Part shown: positions 27,268 to 36,930 of the stretch, in pieces
How the letters are laid out: every line of letters begins with the position of its first letter
Position numbering within the stretch: position 1 is the first letter of the stretch
Source of the DNA: an uncultured Bacteroidales bacterium
Lineage (GTDB): Bacteria > Bacteroidota > Bacteroidia > Bacteroidales > UBA932
Assembly (NCBI GenBank): GCA_946185745.1
Contig: CAMHKQ010000018.1
Coordinates: forward strand, 1 to 47,459
Length of the DNA: 47,459 nucleotides
Direction of reading: 5' to 3'
Translations under genes and position numbers: made by a program
The notes under the pieces: model-generated
What the model was told of the DNA's origin: nothing
Seen by the model: the letters and a program-made list of their open reading frames with translations, nothing else
Databases searched by the model: none

Positions 27268-29358
27268 ATGGAAGAAGTGGTCCTGAAAGCAAGGGCTCTC
27301 GCCATGGAGGCCCTGAAAGACGAGGTGCGCAGCGACGGCACCCCGTTCATCGGCCATGCCGACAATGTCGCCGCAATCGTGGCGAACGAAACAGGCCTTC
27401 CGGCGGAATGCGTTGCAGCTGTCTATCTGCACGAGGCAACCAGAGAGCATAAAGACCTGGATATCAGCGGCTTTTCTCAGGATATCCTGACCATGGTGGA
27501 CGGGCTCAACAAGATTTCCACCATCAAGCCCAGGGATACCCGGCTCGAGGCCGAAAAATACAAGAAGCTCATAGTCCAGTACAGCACCGACCCCCGTGTG
27601 GCGGTAATCAAGCTCGCCGACAGGCTGGAGGTGATGCGTAACCTGTCCATCTTCCCGAAGAGCTCCAGGGACCAGAAGATTCTCGAGACTCTGATGCTCT
27701 ACATTCCCCTTGCCCACCAGCTGGGGCTGTACAATGTCAAGAGCGAGATGGAAGACATCTACTTCCGCTATGCCGAGCCCGAGCAGTACCGCGCCATAAC
27801 CAACAAACTCAAGGCTACCGAACGCGACAGGGAGCGCCTGATGATGGAGTTCATAGAACCCCTCAAGCAGAAACTGTCCTCCGCCGGCATCGAATACAAG
27901 CTCAAGATACGCACCAAGAAGGCATACTCCATATACCGCAAGATGCAGGTGCAGAAAGTGCCTTTCGAAGGGGTGTACGATGTGTTCGCCATCCGGTTCA
28001 TAATCGACTGCGAGCCCGATCCCGTAAAGGAGAAGGATCTCTGCTGGAAAGTTTACGGCTACGTTACGGAAGAATATGAGCCCGACACTTCGCGCCTGCG
28101 CGACTGGCTCACCACCCCCAGACCCAACGGCTACGAAAGCCTTCACATCACGGTCAAGAACAAACGGGGCGCATACGTCGAGGTGCAGATCCGCACCACC
28201 CGCATGGACGAAGAGGCCGAAAGCGGCTCCGCGGCTCACTGGTCGTACAAGGGCGTACAGCACGAGGCCAACCTCGACCGATGGCTTTCATCTGTCCGCT
28301 ACGCGCTCGAGCACCCGGCCGACGTCAAGGCGGAAGACCTTCCCCAGCCGCCCTCCAGGGAGATATTCGTCTTCACCCCGTCCGGCGAACTGCGTATCCT
28401 TTCCGCGGGCTCGTCGGTGCTGGACTTTGCCTTCAACATCCACTCCAACATAGGAACCCACTGCACCGGGGGCCGCGTGAACGGCAGGGGCGTCTCCATC
28501 AAGGAAAAGCTCAACACCGGAGACGTGGTGGAAATCATCACAGGCAAGAACCAGCATCCCTCCAGGGAATGGCTGAACTGGGTAGTATCTTCAAAGGCAC
28601 GCACCAAGATAAAGCAGGAACTCGATGCCGAGGAGAGGAAACTCGCCGCCAACGGCAGGGAGATGCTGGAAAGGAGGCTCAGGAACTGGAAGCTGGAATG
28701 GCCCGACGACTTCCAGAAAGATTTCATGAAGGCCCGCAAATACACGTCCGTCATACCCTTCATGGCCGATATCGCCAGGGAGGTCATCGACGTGAACGAC
28801 ATCAAGGCCTTCATCCTCCAGAAAAAGGAGGCCATCTCCTCCGGTACCGACCACGGCCTGATTCCCGAAGTGGACCACAGCCTCAACTACAGCTCCGTCG
28901 GAGACGAAATCCTGGTGCTGAACGCCAGGAATGTCAGAGGCCTGGATTACAGGCTGGCCAAATGCTGCAATCCCGTGTTCGGCGACGATGTCTTCGGCTT
29001 CGTGACCCGTACCGAGGGCATCAAAATCCACCGCATCTCCTGCCCCAACGCCTCAAGGTTGATGGAGATGTATCCCTACCGCATCCAGAAGGTGCGCTGG
29101 CAGGAAAGCGCGGCATCCGGCGAATTCATGGTTTCCCTCGCAGTAACCGCCACCAAAGAAGCATCGGTCCTGTCTTCGATTACGGAAATAGCCAGCCGCT
29201 TCAGGGTGTCGCTGCGCAACATCAGCGTGAACGAGAATTCCCGCAACGGCAACTATGAGATATCCGTCCGCCTGCTCGTCCCGTCCAACATGGAGCTCGA
29301 CAAGGTCATCTCACAGCTCAACTCACTGGATACTGTCCTGAAAGTCAGAAGGGTATGA
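27268..29358 (+). CDS. RelA/SpoT-family (p)ppGpp synthetase with degenerate hydrolase site
   Basis: It is 696 residues with the long RSH layout: HD-like domain (about 25-170), synthetase (about 190-320), TGS (about 365-430), helical/conserved-cysteine region (CCNPVFGDD) and ACT (about 615-690). The synthetase motifs look active: [29 protein letters not shown] and VEVQIRT. The hydrolase motif does not: HDxxED is HEATRE (His55-Glu56...Arg59-Glu60), and the DRLHN motif is DRLEV, losing the ligand Asn. I infer a synthetase without hydrolase activity, RelA-like. The start MEEVVLKAR follows the promoter; the frame stays open for 24 more codons, but through the terminator. Its stop overlaps the uvrB start by ATGA. 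Confidence 0.93.
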   Translation: MEEVVLKARALAMEALKDEVRSDGTPFIGHADNVAAIVANETGLPAECVAAVYLHEATREHKDLDISGFSQDILTMVDGLNKISTIKPRDTRLEAEKYKKLIVQYSTDPRVAVIKLADRLEVMRNLSIFPKSSRDQKILETLMLYIPLAHQLGLYNVKSEMEDIYFRYAEPEQYRAITNKLKATERDRERLMMEFIEPLKQKLSSAGIEYKLKIRTKKAYSIYRKMQVQKVPFEGVYDVFAIRFIIDCEPDPVKEKDLCWKVYGYVTEEYEPDTSRLRDWLTTPRPNGYESLHITVKNKRGAYVEVQIRTTRMDEEAESGSAAHWSYKGVQHEANLDRWLSSVRYALEHPADVKAEDLPQPPSREIFVFTPSGELRILSAGSSVLDFAFNIHSNIGTHCTGGRVNGRGVSIKEKLNTGDVVEIITGKNQHPSREWLNWVVSSKARTKIKQELDAEERKLAANGREMLERRLRNWKLEWPDDFQKDFMKARKYTSVIPFMADIAREVIDVNDIKAFILQKKEAISSGTDHGLIPEVDHSLNYSSVGDEILVLNARNVRGLDYRLAKCCNPVFGDDVFGFVTRTEGIKIHRISCPNASRLMEMYPYRIQKVRWQESAASGEFMVSLAVTATKEASVLSSITEIASRFRVSLRNISVNENSRNGNYEISVRLLVPSNMELDKVISQLNSLDTVLKVRRV

Positions 29359-31523
29359 AATTCAACCTCGTTTCAGACTACAAGCCTTCCGGGGACCAGC
29401 CCGAGGCCATCCGGCAGCTTACCGAAGCGCTCGGCAAGGGTGTGGGGGACGTGTGTCTGCTGGGCGTCACCGGTTCCGGAAAGACCTTCACTATGGCGAA
29501 CGTCATCCAGAACCTTCAGCGGCCCGCCCTCATCCTCAGTCACAACAAGACCTTGGCGGCGCAGCTCTACGGCGAATTCAAGGCGTTCTTCCCCGACAAC
29601 GCGGTTGAATATTTCGTCAGCTACTACGACTACTACCAGCCGGAAGCCTACATCCCCACCACCGACACATACATAGAAAAGGACCTGAGCATCAACGACC
29701 AGATCGAAAAGCTCCGTCTGAGCGCCGCCGGAGCCCTCATGTCGGGAAGGAGGGACGTCATAGTAATATCCTCGGTATCATGCCTTTACGGCATTGGCAA
29801 CCCGGAGGACTGGCATGCCCAGACCATCACCGTGCGCAAAGGTGAGACACGTACCCTCACCGGTTTCCTGTACAAGCTGGTGGATGCGCTCTATTCCCGT
29901 TCCGAGGTGGATTTCCAGCGCGGGACATTCAGGGTCAGGGGAGACACGGTTGACGTGTTCCTGGGCGGATCGGACGAAGCGGTCCGCATCGAGTTTTTCG
30001 GCAACGAGGTGGACGCGATCTCGCTTATCGAGCCGGTTACCGGCGCAAAGATCGAGGATCTCGAAATGGTGGACATCTACCCCGCCAACAATTTCGTCAC
30101 CACCCGTGAGCGCGCAATCACTGCGGTCTCCCAGATCCAGGACGACCTCAAGGCCCAGACGGAATATTTCGAGAGCATAGGCAAGCCGCTGGAGGCCAAA
30201 CGCCTGCTTCAGAGGGTGGAGAACGACCTCGAAATGATAAAGGAGATGGGCTACTGCCCCGGCATAGAAAACTATTCCCGCTATCTCGACGGGCGCAAGC
30301 CCGGCCAGAGGCCCTTCTGCCTCATAGACTATTTCCCGAAAGATTTCGTCACCTTCATCGACGAAAGCCACGTCACTCTTCCGCAGATACGCGCCATGTA
30401 CGGCGGCGACCATTCCAGGAAATCGGTGCTGATAGAATACGGGTTCAGGCTTCCCGCAGCGGCCGACAACCGTCCGCTCACCTTCGATGAATTCGAGGGG
30501 CTCACTGGGCAGAAAGTGTACGTGTCCGCCACTCCGGCCGACTATGAACTCGAGAAATCGGAAGGCCTGGTGGTGGAGCAGGTGGTGAGGCCTACGGGGC
30601 TGCTCGATCCGCCCATAGAAGTCAGGCCCATAGAAAACCAGGTGGACGACATAGTGGAAGAGATACGGAAGCGCGCCGAACAGGACGAAAGGGTGCTGGT
30701 AACTACCCTGACCAAGGCGATGGCCGAAAAACTGTGCGACTACCTGCAGCGGGCCGGCATCCGGGTAAGATACATCCATTCCGACGTGGACACCGCCGAA
30801 AGGGTGGAAATAATAGAAGACTTCAAGAACGGGCTGTTCGACGTGCTGGTGGGCGTGAACCTGCTCAGGGAAGGCCTGGACCTCCCCAGCGTGTCGCTCG
30901 TCGCCATACTCGACGCCGACAAGGAAGGCTTCCTCCGCACCACGCGCGCGCTCACGCAAACCGCCGGGAGGGCCGCCCGCAATGTCCACGGCCTTGTCAT
31001 AATGTATGCCGACAAGATTACCCCCAGCATGGACGAAACCATACGCGAGACCAACCGGAGGCGCTCCAAGCAGATGGAATACAACAAACTGCACCACATC
31101 ACGCCGCGCCAGATAGAGACCCGCAGCAACGAACTCGCATCTGAACTCAGTTCCAAGCGCCTGAACCCGCGCATTGCCGGCGGTACCACCGGAAGGGTGA
31201 GCGCCCCCAACTCCTATGACGACCCGCGCTACATTCCCAGCCCGTCAGAACTGGGCAGGGGCAGCGTGAGCGTGGGCCTGGGACACGACTCCCTCCGCGA
31301 ATCGGGGGCTGCCTTCAAGGACGGGAGGGTGCAGGCCGACCTTGCCGCCGTGCTGCAGGATCCGGTAATCCGCTCGATGTCGCGCAGCCAGATAGAAAAA
31401 CTCATAGAAGAGGACAGGGAGCGCATGAAGAAGTCGGCAGAAAAGCTCGAATTCTCCGAGGCAGCACGCTACCGCGACGAGATGTGGGCGCTGCAGCAGT
31501 ATCTGAAAGTCTGGAAAGACTGA
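29355..31523 (+). CDS. uvrB: Excinuclease ABC subunit B
   Basis: This 722-residue helicase-like damage-verification subunit works in nucleotide excision repair with UvrA and UvrC. Walker A GVTGSGKT is at residues 37-44, the DNA-clamping beta-hairpin region with [12 protein letters not shown] at about 90-101, helicase motifs such as DESHVTLPQ and QTAGRAARN follow, and a C-terminal UVR motif (about 682-718) binds UvrC. It is slightly longer than E. coli UvrB (673). Its ATG overlaps the stop of the upstream RSH gene, so a stringent-response gene and a repair gene are translationally linked. It converges on mltG with no bases between the stops. Confidence 0.97.
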   Translation: MKFNLVSDYKPSGDQPEAIRQLTEALGKGVGDVCLLGVTGSGKTFTMANVIQNLQRPALILSHNKTLAAQLYGEFKAFFPDNAVEYFVSYYDYYQPEAYIPTTDTYIEKDLSINDQIEKLRLSAAGALMSGRRDVIVISSVSCLYGIGNPEDWHAQTITVRKGETRTLTGFLYKLVDALYSRSEVDFQRGTFRVRGDTVDVFLGGSDEAVRIEFFGNEVDAISLIEPVTGAKIEDLEMVDIYPANNFVTTRERAITAVSQIQDDLKAQTEYFESIGKPLEAKRLLQRVENDLEMIKEMGYCPGIENYSRYLDGRKPGQRPFCLIDYFPKDFVTFIDESHVTLPQIRAMYGGDHSRKSVLIEYGFRLPAAADNRPLTFDEFEGLTGQKVYVSATPADYELEKSEGLVVEQVVRPTGLLDPPIEVRPIENQVDDIVEEIRKRAEQDERVLVTTLTKAMAEKLCDYLQRAGIRVRYIHSDVDTAERVEIIEDFKNGLFDVLVGVNLLREGLDLPSVSLVAILDADKEGFLRTTRALTQTAGRAARNVHGLVIMYADKITPSMDETIRETNRRRSKQMEYNKLHHITPRQIETRSNELASELSSKRLNPRIAGGTTGRVSAPNSYDDPRYIPSPSELGRGSVSVGLGHDSLRESGAAFKDGRVQADLAAVLQDPVIRSMSRSQIEKLIEEDRERMKKSAEKLEFSEAARYRDEMWALQQYLKVWKD

Positions 31524-32552
31524 TTACTGGTTTTTCTGTGCGAGCCTGATCTTGAGGGCTCTCTGGAAGGCGCGGGCATTGCTCAGGTGCTCGGAATAGC
31601 TGCGGGCGAAACGGTGAGCGCCGTTGAAAGACGGATCTGCACAGAAATACAGGTTGCCTCCGCCGTAGTCCGGATTGAGCACCGCCTCGAGATAATCCCT
31701 GTCCGGCACGCAGATGGGCCCCGGGGGCAGTCCCGGGTTCATGTAGGTGTTGTATGGGGAATCCACCGCCAGGTGCATCCTGAGGATGCGGTTCGGGACA
31801 TAATCGAAGCAGTACGCCACGGTCGGGTCGGCCTGGAGCAGCATCCCGAGGTTCAGCCGGTTAAGGTACACACCGGCAATCTTGGGGTAATCGGGCTTGT
31901 AGCGCGACTCCCCTTTCACAATCGAGGCGAGGATCGAGACCTGCATCCTGTTGAGCCCCACCTTTTTGGCTTTGGCATCGTTTTCGGGCGTCCAGAAGGC
32001 GTCGTAGGCCTTCTTCTGCCGTGCGAGTATCTCGTCCATCGTGGCCGTCCAGTACATCTCGTAGGTGTCGGGGACGAACAGGGCGAAGACTGTGACGGGG
32101 TCGACACCGTACTGTGAAAGCAGTTCGCCGTCGGCGAGGGCGCGTGCCACGGTGGCGGAGTCCACCATCATCTGCGAAGATATCTTGCGCGCCAGGTCGC
32201 CCTTGAGCCTCAACCCTCCGGAGATGACGAGGTTCACCGGGGACTGCCAGCCGTTGTTCAGGGAACGGGCAATGAACGCGCTCGTGGCCCCGGCCTTGAA
32301 GGCATAATGGCCGGGAGTGATGTAGCGCTCCACATCCTTGGCCTCGAAAGTGCGCCTGAGGCTGCGCGGCCTGGATACGGCGGCCGACAGGGAATCGAGC
32401 AGCTCATCCACGGTTGTGTTCGGATAAACGAACAGTTCCCGGCTTTCCCTGAGGTTGGGAAGCTTGTTGTCCGCGAGCCATTTGTACCCGAAGATGCCGG
32501 CGACCGCCAGCATGAGGACAAGCGCAATCAATATGAGTACCCTGCGTTTCAT
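31524..32552 (-). CDS. mltG: Endolytic murein transglycosylase MltG (YceG-like)
   Basis: This 342-residue protein has a single N-terminal membrane anchor (about residues 5-24) and a periplasmic YceG domain. MltG cuts nascent glycan strands. The catalytic Glu corresponds to Glu215 in ASIVKGES, followed by the typical IAGVYLNRL and LQADPTVAY motifs and YNTYMNPGLPPGPI. It is the last gene of the rpsA operon and its start overlaps the stop of the glucosaminidase gene by ATGA. Two peptidoglycan-cutting genes thus share one transcript. Confidence 0.94.
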   Translation of the reverse strand: MKRRVLILIALVLMLAVAGIFGYKWLADNKLPNLRESRELFVYPNTTVDELLDSLSAAVSRPRSLRRTFEAKDVERYITPGHYAFKAGATSAFIARSLNNGWQSPVNLVISGGLRLKGDLARKISSQMMVDSATVARALADGELLSQYGVDPVTVFALFVPDTYEMYWTATMDEILARQKKAYDAFWTPENDAKAKKVGLNRMQVSILASIVKGESRYKPDYPKIAGVYLNRLNLGMLLQADPTVAYCFDYVPNRILRMHLAVDSPYNTYMNPGLPPGPICVPDRDYLEAVLNPDYGGGNLYFCADPSFNGAHRFARSYSEHLSNARAFQRALKIRLAQKNQ

Positions 32553-33493
32553 CTGGTCTTCCTGAGTTTGATTATGTCACCTTCCGCCGGAACGTAGTCC
32601 GATGGCAGGCCGTTGAGTTTGAGAATGCTCTTTTTGCGGACGGCGAAACGCTGGCAGATTTCCCACAGCGTCTCCCCTTCGGCGAACACGTACATGTCCA
32701 GGCCCTTGGCCGCATATTTTTTCTTGCGCTGCAGGTACACCGCCGTGCCCGGCTCCAGTTCCACCGGGGAAGAAAGGTCGTTATAGCTGAGCAACTCCCT
32801 GAGGAACAACTTGTTGGCCTCGGCGATGGAAGCGTAGCTCTCGCCTTTTATGGAATTCACGAACAGCACCTTGTTGCGGGTGTACATGGGGCGGTCGAGG
32901 CTGTAGGTGTAGTGCTCGCCCTTGATCACCACCTTCTTCACCGTCTCCTTTTCTATCTTGAGCGGCGGCTCGGGAATCACCTCGGCCGGGACGCCGGTGT
33001 CGTACTGCCAGAGTTTGTAAGTCTCGATGTACTTGATAAGCTTGGCGGCATAGGCGGGATCGGTGGCGTAACCCGCTTTCTTGAGACCGTGCGCCCACCC
33101 TTTGTAGTCGGACGGATCCAGTTCGAACAGGGGCTTGTAGCGGTCGTTGTAGCGCAGGAAATCGGAGTGGTCGCGGAAGGATTCCTCGGCGGAACGGTAC
33201 ACCCTGAAGCACTCCCCCGCACTGTCGTCGTCGTAATACATCTTCTTGCCCTTCCAGTCGCGGTGGCACTTGATTCCGAAGTGGTTGTTGCCCTTGGTAG
33301 CCATGGATGAAAGGCCGGCGCCGCTCTCGAGCAGGCCCTGGGCAAGGGTTATGCTGGCGGGAATGCCGGCACGCTGCATCTCGCTGACGGCAATGGCTGA
33401 ATATTTGGCTATGTACCTTTCCTGGGGGGTGTCGTCCGCTGCCACGGCAAACACCGCGGCAAGACATGAGAGGAAAAGAAGGATTTTTCTCAT
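32549..33493 (-). CDS. Secreted N-acetylglucosaminidase (GH73) with C-terminal LysM domains
   Basis: This 314-residue protein has a signal peptide (about 1-19, AVFAVAA-D). The GH73/FlgJ-like domain occupies about 25-165; the likely catalytic Glu56 lies in AQGLLESGAGLS, followed by KGNNHFGIKC. Two LysM-like modules follow; the last (MYVFAEGETLWEICQRFAV, near 265-310) is clear, the first less so. It should hydrolyse peptidoglycan glycan strands while bound to the wall. I start at MRKILLFL; the frame is open 22 codons further, but that part lies inside the rnz gene and would remove the signal peptide. ATGA overlaps join it to rnz and to mltG. Confidence 0.9.
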   Translation of the reverse strand: MRKILLFLSCLAAVFAVAADDTPQERYIAKYSAIAVSEMQRAGIPASITLAQGLLESGAGLSSMATKGNNHFGIKCHRDWKGKKMYYDDDSAGECFRVYRSAEESFRDHSDFLRYNDRYKPLFELDPSDYKGWAHGLKKAGYATDPAYAAKLIKYIETYKLWQYDTGVPAEVIPEPPLKIEKETVKKVVIKGEHYTYSLDRPMYTRNKVLFVNSIKGESYASIAEANKLFLRELLSYNDLSSPVELEPGTAVYLQRKKKYAAKGLDMYVFAEGETLWEICQRFAVRKKSILKLNGLPSDYVPAEGDIIKLRKTR

Positions 33494-34284
33494 TTTACGG
33501 GGAAATCTATGACGTCGCAGTCGTTCGCTGCATATGACTCTGCAAAAATCGTACGACACTCGGTCTGGAACACTTCCAGGTCCCTGACCCGGGAGCTGTA
33601 GTGCCCTATCAGGAGCTTTCCGGCTCCGGCATCCGCCGCACAGCGCGCCGCGTCGAGCGTGGTGGAATGGAAATACTGCCGGGCCTTGGCTTCATATTCC
33701 ACCGGATAGGTCGCCTCGTGATAGAGGACGTCCACGCCCTTCACCCACCCCGACAGCTCCGGAAAGGGAGCCGTATCGGAACAATAGGCGTAACTCCGGG
33801 GCTCATGCTTTTTCCCCATCTCCGTTTCCTCGAAACGGAAGCCGAAACACGGGAGCTTGTGGTTCAGCGGGAAGGCCGAGACCCTGACGCATTTGTCGGC
33901 ATATATCTCCCTGATATCATCCATGTCCAGCACCACGTGCTCCACTTCGAAGCTCAGGTCGCGTCCGAATGAAGACAGGAAGAATTCGAGCACAGGCGCA
34001 AAATCCGCCGGGGCAAAGACCTTGAGCGGCTCGAGCCTGTGGTAGAGCGACATGGTACTGAGCATCCCGAACAGTCCGAAAACGTGGTCGCCGTGCATGT
34101 GTGAAAGGAAAATGGCGTTCACTTTCACGAAGGAAAGATGCATCTGGCGGAAACGCTGCTGGGTGCCTTCGCCGCAGTCGATAAGGTACAAGCGCCCACG
34201 CACGCTGAGTGCCTGGGCGCTTGGATTTCTGTCGGAAAAGGGCAGGGCCGAAGCCGTGCCCAGAATGGTAAGGGTAAAGTCCAT
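33490..34284 (-). CDS. rnz: Ribonuclease Z
   Basis: This 264-residue metallo-beta-lactamase-fold endonuclease trims tRNA 3' ends. The zinc motif HMHGDH (His62, His64, Asp66, His67) differs from the usual HTHGDH only in the second residue. The start MDFTLTILGT is typical. It is shorter than the usual ~305 residues, because the middle region after HKLPCFGFRF is compact. Further histidines (HEATYP, GHYSSR) complete the metal site. Its start shares one base with the rpsA stop (TAATG) and its stop overlaps the glucosaminidase start, so it is translated in the middle of the operon. Confidence 0.93.
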   Translation of the reverse strand: MDFTLTILGTASALPFSDRNPSAQALSVRGRLYLIDCGEGTQQRFRQMHLSFVKVNAIFLSHMHGDHVFGLFGMLSTMSLYHRLEPLKVFAPADFAPVLEFFLSSFGRDLSFEVEHVVLDMDDIREIYADKCVRVSAFPLNHKLPCFGFRFEETEMGKKHEPRSYAYCSDTAPFPELSGWVKGVDVLYHEATYPVEYEAKARQYFHSTTLDAARCAADAGAGKLLIGHYSSRVRDLEVFQTECRTIFAESYAANDCDVIDFPVK

Positions 34285-36155
34285 TACTTCTCCTCGCCCT
34301 TCTCAAGCTTGTCCTTGAGTGCTGCGAGGGCATCGATATCACCAAGGGTGGTCTTCTCGATGTTGGTGTTGATGCGCTTTACTGCCTTCTTGGTGTTCTC
34401 GGTTTCGGTAGCGGCTGCACGCTCCTTCACCTCCTGGTAGGTACGCAGGTGGCTGAGGGAGATGCGGCGGGTGCTGCGGCGGAGCTCGATGACCTTGAAC
34501 GGGAGCTTTTCGCCGACGACTGCCTGCTTGCCGTCTTCCTTGACGAGTTCGCGGTTGAACGCGAAGCCGGGGACATCGCCGCCGAGGTCGATGTTGGCGC
34601 CCTTGTCGGTCATGGAAGCGATGGTGCCTTCCACGGTGATGCCGACGGGGAACTTGGCCTCGATTTCATCCCACGGATTGGGAACGAGCTGCTTGTGGCC
34701 GAGGCTGAGCTTGTGGTTGCTCTCGTCCACCTCGAGGATCTGGACCTCGATCTCGTCGCCGATGGCAACAACCTCGCCGGGATGCTTGATCTTGTTCCAG
34801 CTGAGGTCGCTGATGTGCACGAGACCCTCCACGCCGTCTTCCAGCTCTGCGAACACACCGAAGTTGGTGATGTTGCGGACGGTAGCCTTATGGGTGCTGC
34901 CGACGGGATACTTGGCAATGATGTTCTCCCACGGATTGGACATGAGCTGCTTGATACCGAGGGACATCTTGTGGCTTTCGCGGTCGATGCTCAGGATCTG
35001 GGCCTCGACTTCGTCGCCGACCTTGAGGAATTCCTGGGCGCTGTGAAGCCTGGGACTCCAGGACATCTCGCTGACATGCACGAGGCCTTCCACGCCGGGT
35101 TCGATCTCAACGAATGCACCGTAATCGGCGATGATGACCACCTTGCCCTTGACCTTGTCGCCGACCTTGAGGTTCGGATCGAGATTGTCCCAGGGATGCG
35201 GGGTGAGCTGCTTGAGACCGAGGGCGATGCGCTTCTGCTCGCTGTTGAAATCGAGCACGACCACCTTGATCTTCTGGTCGAGTGCGACCACCTCTTCGGG
35301 ATGGTTCACGCGGCCCCACGAAAGGTCGGTGATGTGGATGAGACCGTCCACGCCGCCGAGGTCCACGAACACGCCGTAGTTGGTGATGTTCTTGACGGTA
35401 CCCTCGAGAACCTGGCCTTTCTCAAGCTTGCCGATGAGTTCCGCCCTCTTGGCTTCCTGCTCGGCCTCGAGAAGGGCCTTGTGGGAAACGACGACGTTGC
35501 GGTACTCCTGATTTATCTTGACGATCTTGAAATCAATGTTCTGGCCCACGAACTGGTCGTAGTCGCGGATAGGCTTGATGTCTATCTGGCTGCCGGGGAG
35601 GAATGCCTCGATGCCGAACACGTCCACGATCATGCCGCCCTTGGTGCGGGTCTTGACAAAGCCCTTTACGACCTCGTCCTTCTCATAAGCCTCGTTCACG
35701 CGGTCCCAGCTCTTGAGAGCGCGGGCCTTGCGGTGAGAGAGGACCAGCTGGCCCTTCTTGTCCTCGGCGTTCTCGACATAGACTTCCACCTTGTCGCCGG
35801 GCTTGAGATCCGGATTGTAACGGAACTCGTTGTTGGAGATGACGCCTTCGCTCTTGCCGCCGATGGTCACAACCACCTCGCGCTTGTTGATGGCGGTCAC
35901 CTCGCCTTCGACAACCTCGCCTTCGATGACCTTGGAGAGGGTCTTGTCGTAAGCTTCCTGGATTTTCTCGCGCTCTGCGCCGCCGTAGACGTCGCCGCCT
36001 TCAAAGGCTTCCCAGTCGAAATCGCCGGGGGCTACGGATGCGTTGAGACGGGTCTTGGGAGCCTCTTTTTTGGGTTCTGCGGCCTTGGGGGCCTCTTCCT
36101 GCACGGGAGCTTCCTCTACGGGCACTTCCTGCTTGATTTCTTCGTTTTCTGCCAT
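34284..36155 (-). CDS. rpsA: 30S ribosomal protein S1
   Basis: This 623-residue protein has an acidic, proline-rich N-terminal stretch (about 1-60, EEAPVQEEAPKAAEPKKEAPK type) followed by about six S1 RNA-binding repeats. The repeats show GVFVDLGGVDGLIHITDLSW, GAFVEIEPGVEGLVHVSEMSW and GVFAELEDGVEGLVHISDLSW-like cores with KxSLGxKQL linkers. S1 binds mRNA at the ribosome, which matters in Bacteroidota because most genes lack Shine-Dalgarno sites. I start at MAENEEIK; the frame is open 65 codons further, but that region contains the promoter and leader. A 76-base leader with a small hairpin precedes it. It heads an operon with rnz, a glucosaminidase and mltG. Confidence 0.97.
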   Translation of the reverse strand: MAENEEIKQEVPVEEAPVQEEAPKAAEPKKEAPKTRLNASVAPGDFDWEAFEGGDVYGGAEREKIQEAYDKTLSKVIEGEVVEGEVTAINKREVVVTIGGKSEGVISNNEFRYNPDLKPGDKVEVYVENAEDKKGQLVLSHRKARALKSWDRVNEAYEKDEVVKGFVKTRTKGGMIVDVFGIEAFLPGSQIDIKPIRDYDQFVGQNIDFKIVKINQEYRNVVVSHKALLEAEQEAKRAELIGKLEKGQVLEGTVKNITNYGVFVDLGGVDGLIHITDLSWGRVNHPEEVVALDQKIKVVVLDFNSEQKRIALGLKQLTPHPWDNLDPNLKVGDKVKGKVVIIADYGAFVEIEPGVEGLVHVSEMSWSPRLHSAQEFLKVGDEVEAQILSIDRESHKMSLGIKQLMSNPWENIIAKYPVGSTHKATVRNITNFGVFAELEDGVEGLVHISDLSWNKIKHPGEVVAIGDEIEVQILEVDESNHKLSLGHKQLVPNPWDEIEAKFPVGITVEGTIASMTDKGANIDLGGDVPGFAFNRELVKEDGKQAVVGEKLPFKVIELRRSTRRISLSHLRTYQEVKERAAATETENTKKAVKRINTNIEKTTLGDIDALAALKDKLEKGEEK

Positions 36156-36203
36156 AATACTGTTAAAAAAACAAACTAGTAGTTGAACATTATTTATTGC
36201 CTG

Positions 36204-36218
36204 GCCGGACACTCCGGC
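36204..36218 (-). promoter_or_regulatory. Hairpin in the rpsA 5' leader
   Basis: Perfect 6-bp inverted repeat GCCGGA-CAC-TCCGGC within the short rpsA leader, just after the expected transcription start. It could form an RNA hairpin at the 5' end. Autoregulatory use is only an inference by analogy with S1 in E. coli. Confidence 0.4.
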
Positions 36219-36231
36219 ACATAAAAGCCCG

Positions 36232-36239
36232 CAAAGATA
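36232..36239 (-). promoter_or_regulatory. -7 promoter box of the rpsA operon (TATCTTTG)
   Basis: An exact TAnnTTTG match on the minus strand, giving an rpsA leader of about 70 bases. It is only 12 bases from the pnuC box on the other strand, so the two polymerase footprints must overlap. Confidence 0.72.
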
Positions 36240-36251
36240 GAAAAAAATATT

Positions 36252-36259
36252 TATATTTG
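36252..36259 (+). promoter_or_regulatory. -7 promoter box of the pnuC-like gene (TATATTTG)
   Basis: An exact TAnnTTTG match, 20 bases before the ATG at 36280, back to back with the rpsA promoter. Confidence 0.7.
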
Positions 36260-36279
36260 CTACCCAATAATTTGAAAAC

Positions 36280-36930
36280 ATGATACTTGCATTCCTTCCG
36301 CCCCAGACGGCCGAAATACTGGAGATAGTAGCCACCGCCACCTTCGTCATTTACCTTGTACTGCAGATTTTCCACAGCAGGTACATGTGGTACCTCTACA
36401 TCCCGAGCTGCATCTGCGCCGCCATCAATTTCTTCAACAGCGCCACCTGGGCCTTCGCAGCCCTCAACCTGTACTACATAGCGATGGGCGTGGTAGGCAT
36501 AATAAACTGGAAAAAAGACAAGGATGCACAGGTGGAAGGAAGTACCATTCCCCTCCACAAACTCGGCTGGAACACATTGAACATCAGCATTGTAATCTCC
36601 ATAGTGGGGATTCCAGCCCTGTATTTCCTGCTCAAGTGGCTCAACGATCCGAATCCCCTGCTTGACTCGATTACCACCGTCCTGAGCGTCATCGGAACCT
36701 GGTGGCTCACGCGTTCCTACATCGTGCAGTGGTTCGTATGGATCACGGCCGACATTTTCGCAATCTGGATGAACGTGAACCTCGGCAACAAATGGTTCGT
36801 CCTGCAGTTCGTCCTCTGTATAGTGTCCAGCATCATAGGCCTATACATGTGGCACCGTAAGGGCGAATATATCGACGCTCACGTCCGCGGACCCGAATAC
36901 CCGCTGAAGAAAGGGAAAAAGACTACCTGA
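36280..36930 (+). CDS. PnuC-like nicotinamide riboside/vitamin transporter
   Basis: This 216-residue membrane protein has about seven hydrophobic segments. The ALNLYYIAMGVVGIINWKK segment and the C-terminal WITADIFAIWMNVNLGNKWF followed by GLYMWHRKGEY resemble PnuC carriers, which admit nicotinamide riboside (or, for relatives, thiamine) by facilitated diffusion. No NadR-like kinase or thiamine gene is adjacent and no TPP riboswitch is seen, so the substrate stays open. Its end overlaps that of mntP on the other strand by 8 bases. Confidence 0.82.
   Translation: MILAFLPPQTAEILEIVATATFVIYLVLQIFHSRYMWYLYIPSCICAAINFFNSATWAFAALNLYYIAMGVVGIINWKKDKDAQVEGSTIPLHKLGWNTLNISIVISIVGIPALYFLLKWLNDPNPLLDSITTVLSVIGTWWLTRSYIVQWFVWITADIFAIWMNVNLGNKWFVLQFVLCIVSSIIGLYMWHRKGEYIDAHVRGPEYPLKKGKKTT

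Noticed and set aside
36156..36350. In-frame 65-codon extension of rpsA
   Set aside because: It includes the rpsA promoter and leader and has no S1-like sequence; MAENEEIK is the normal start.
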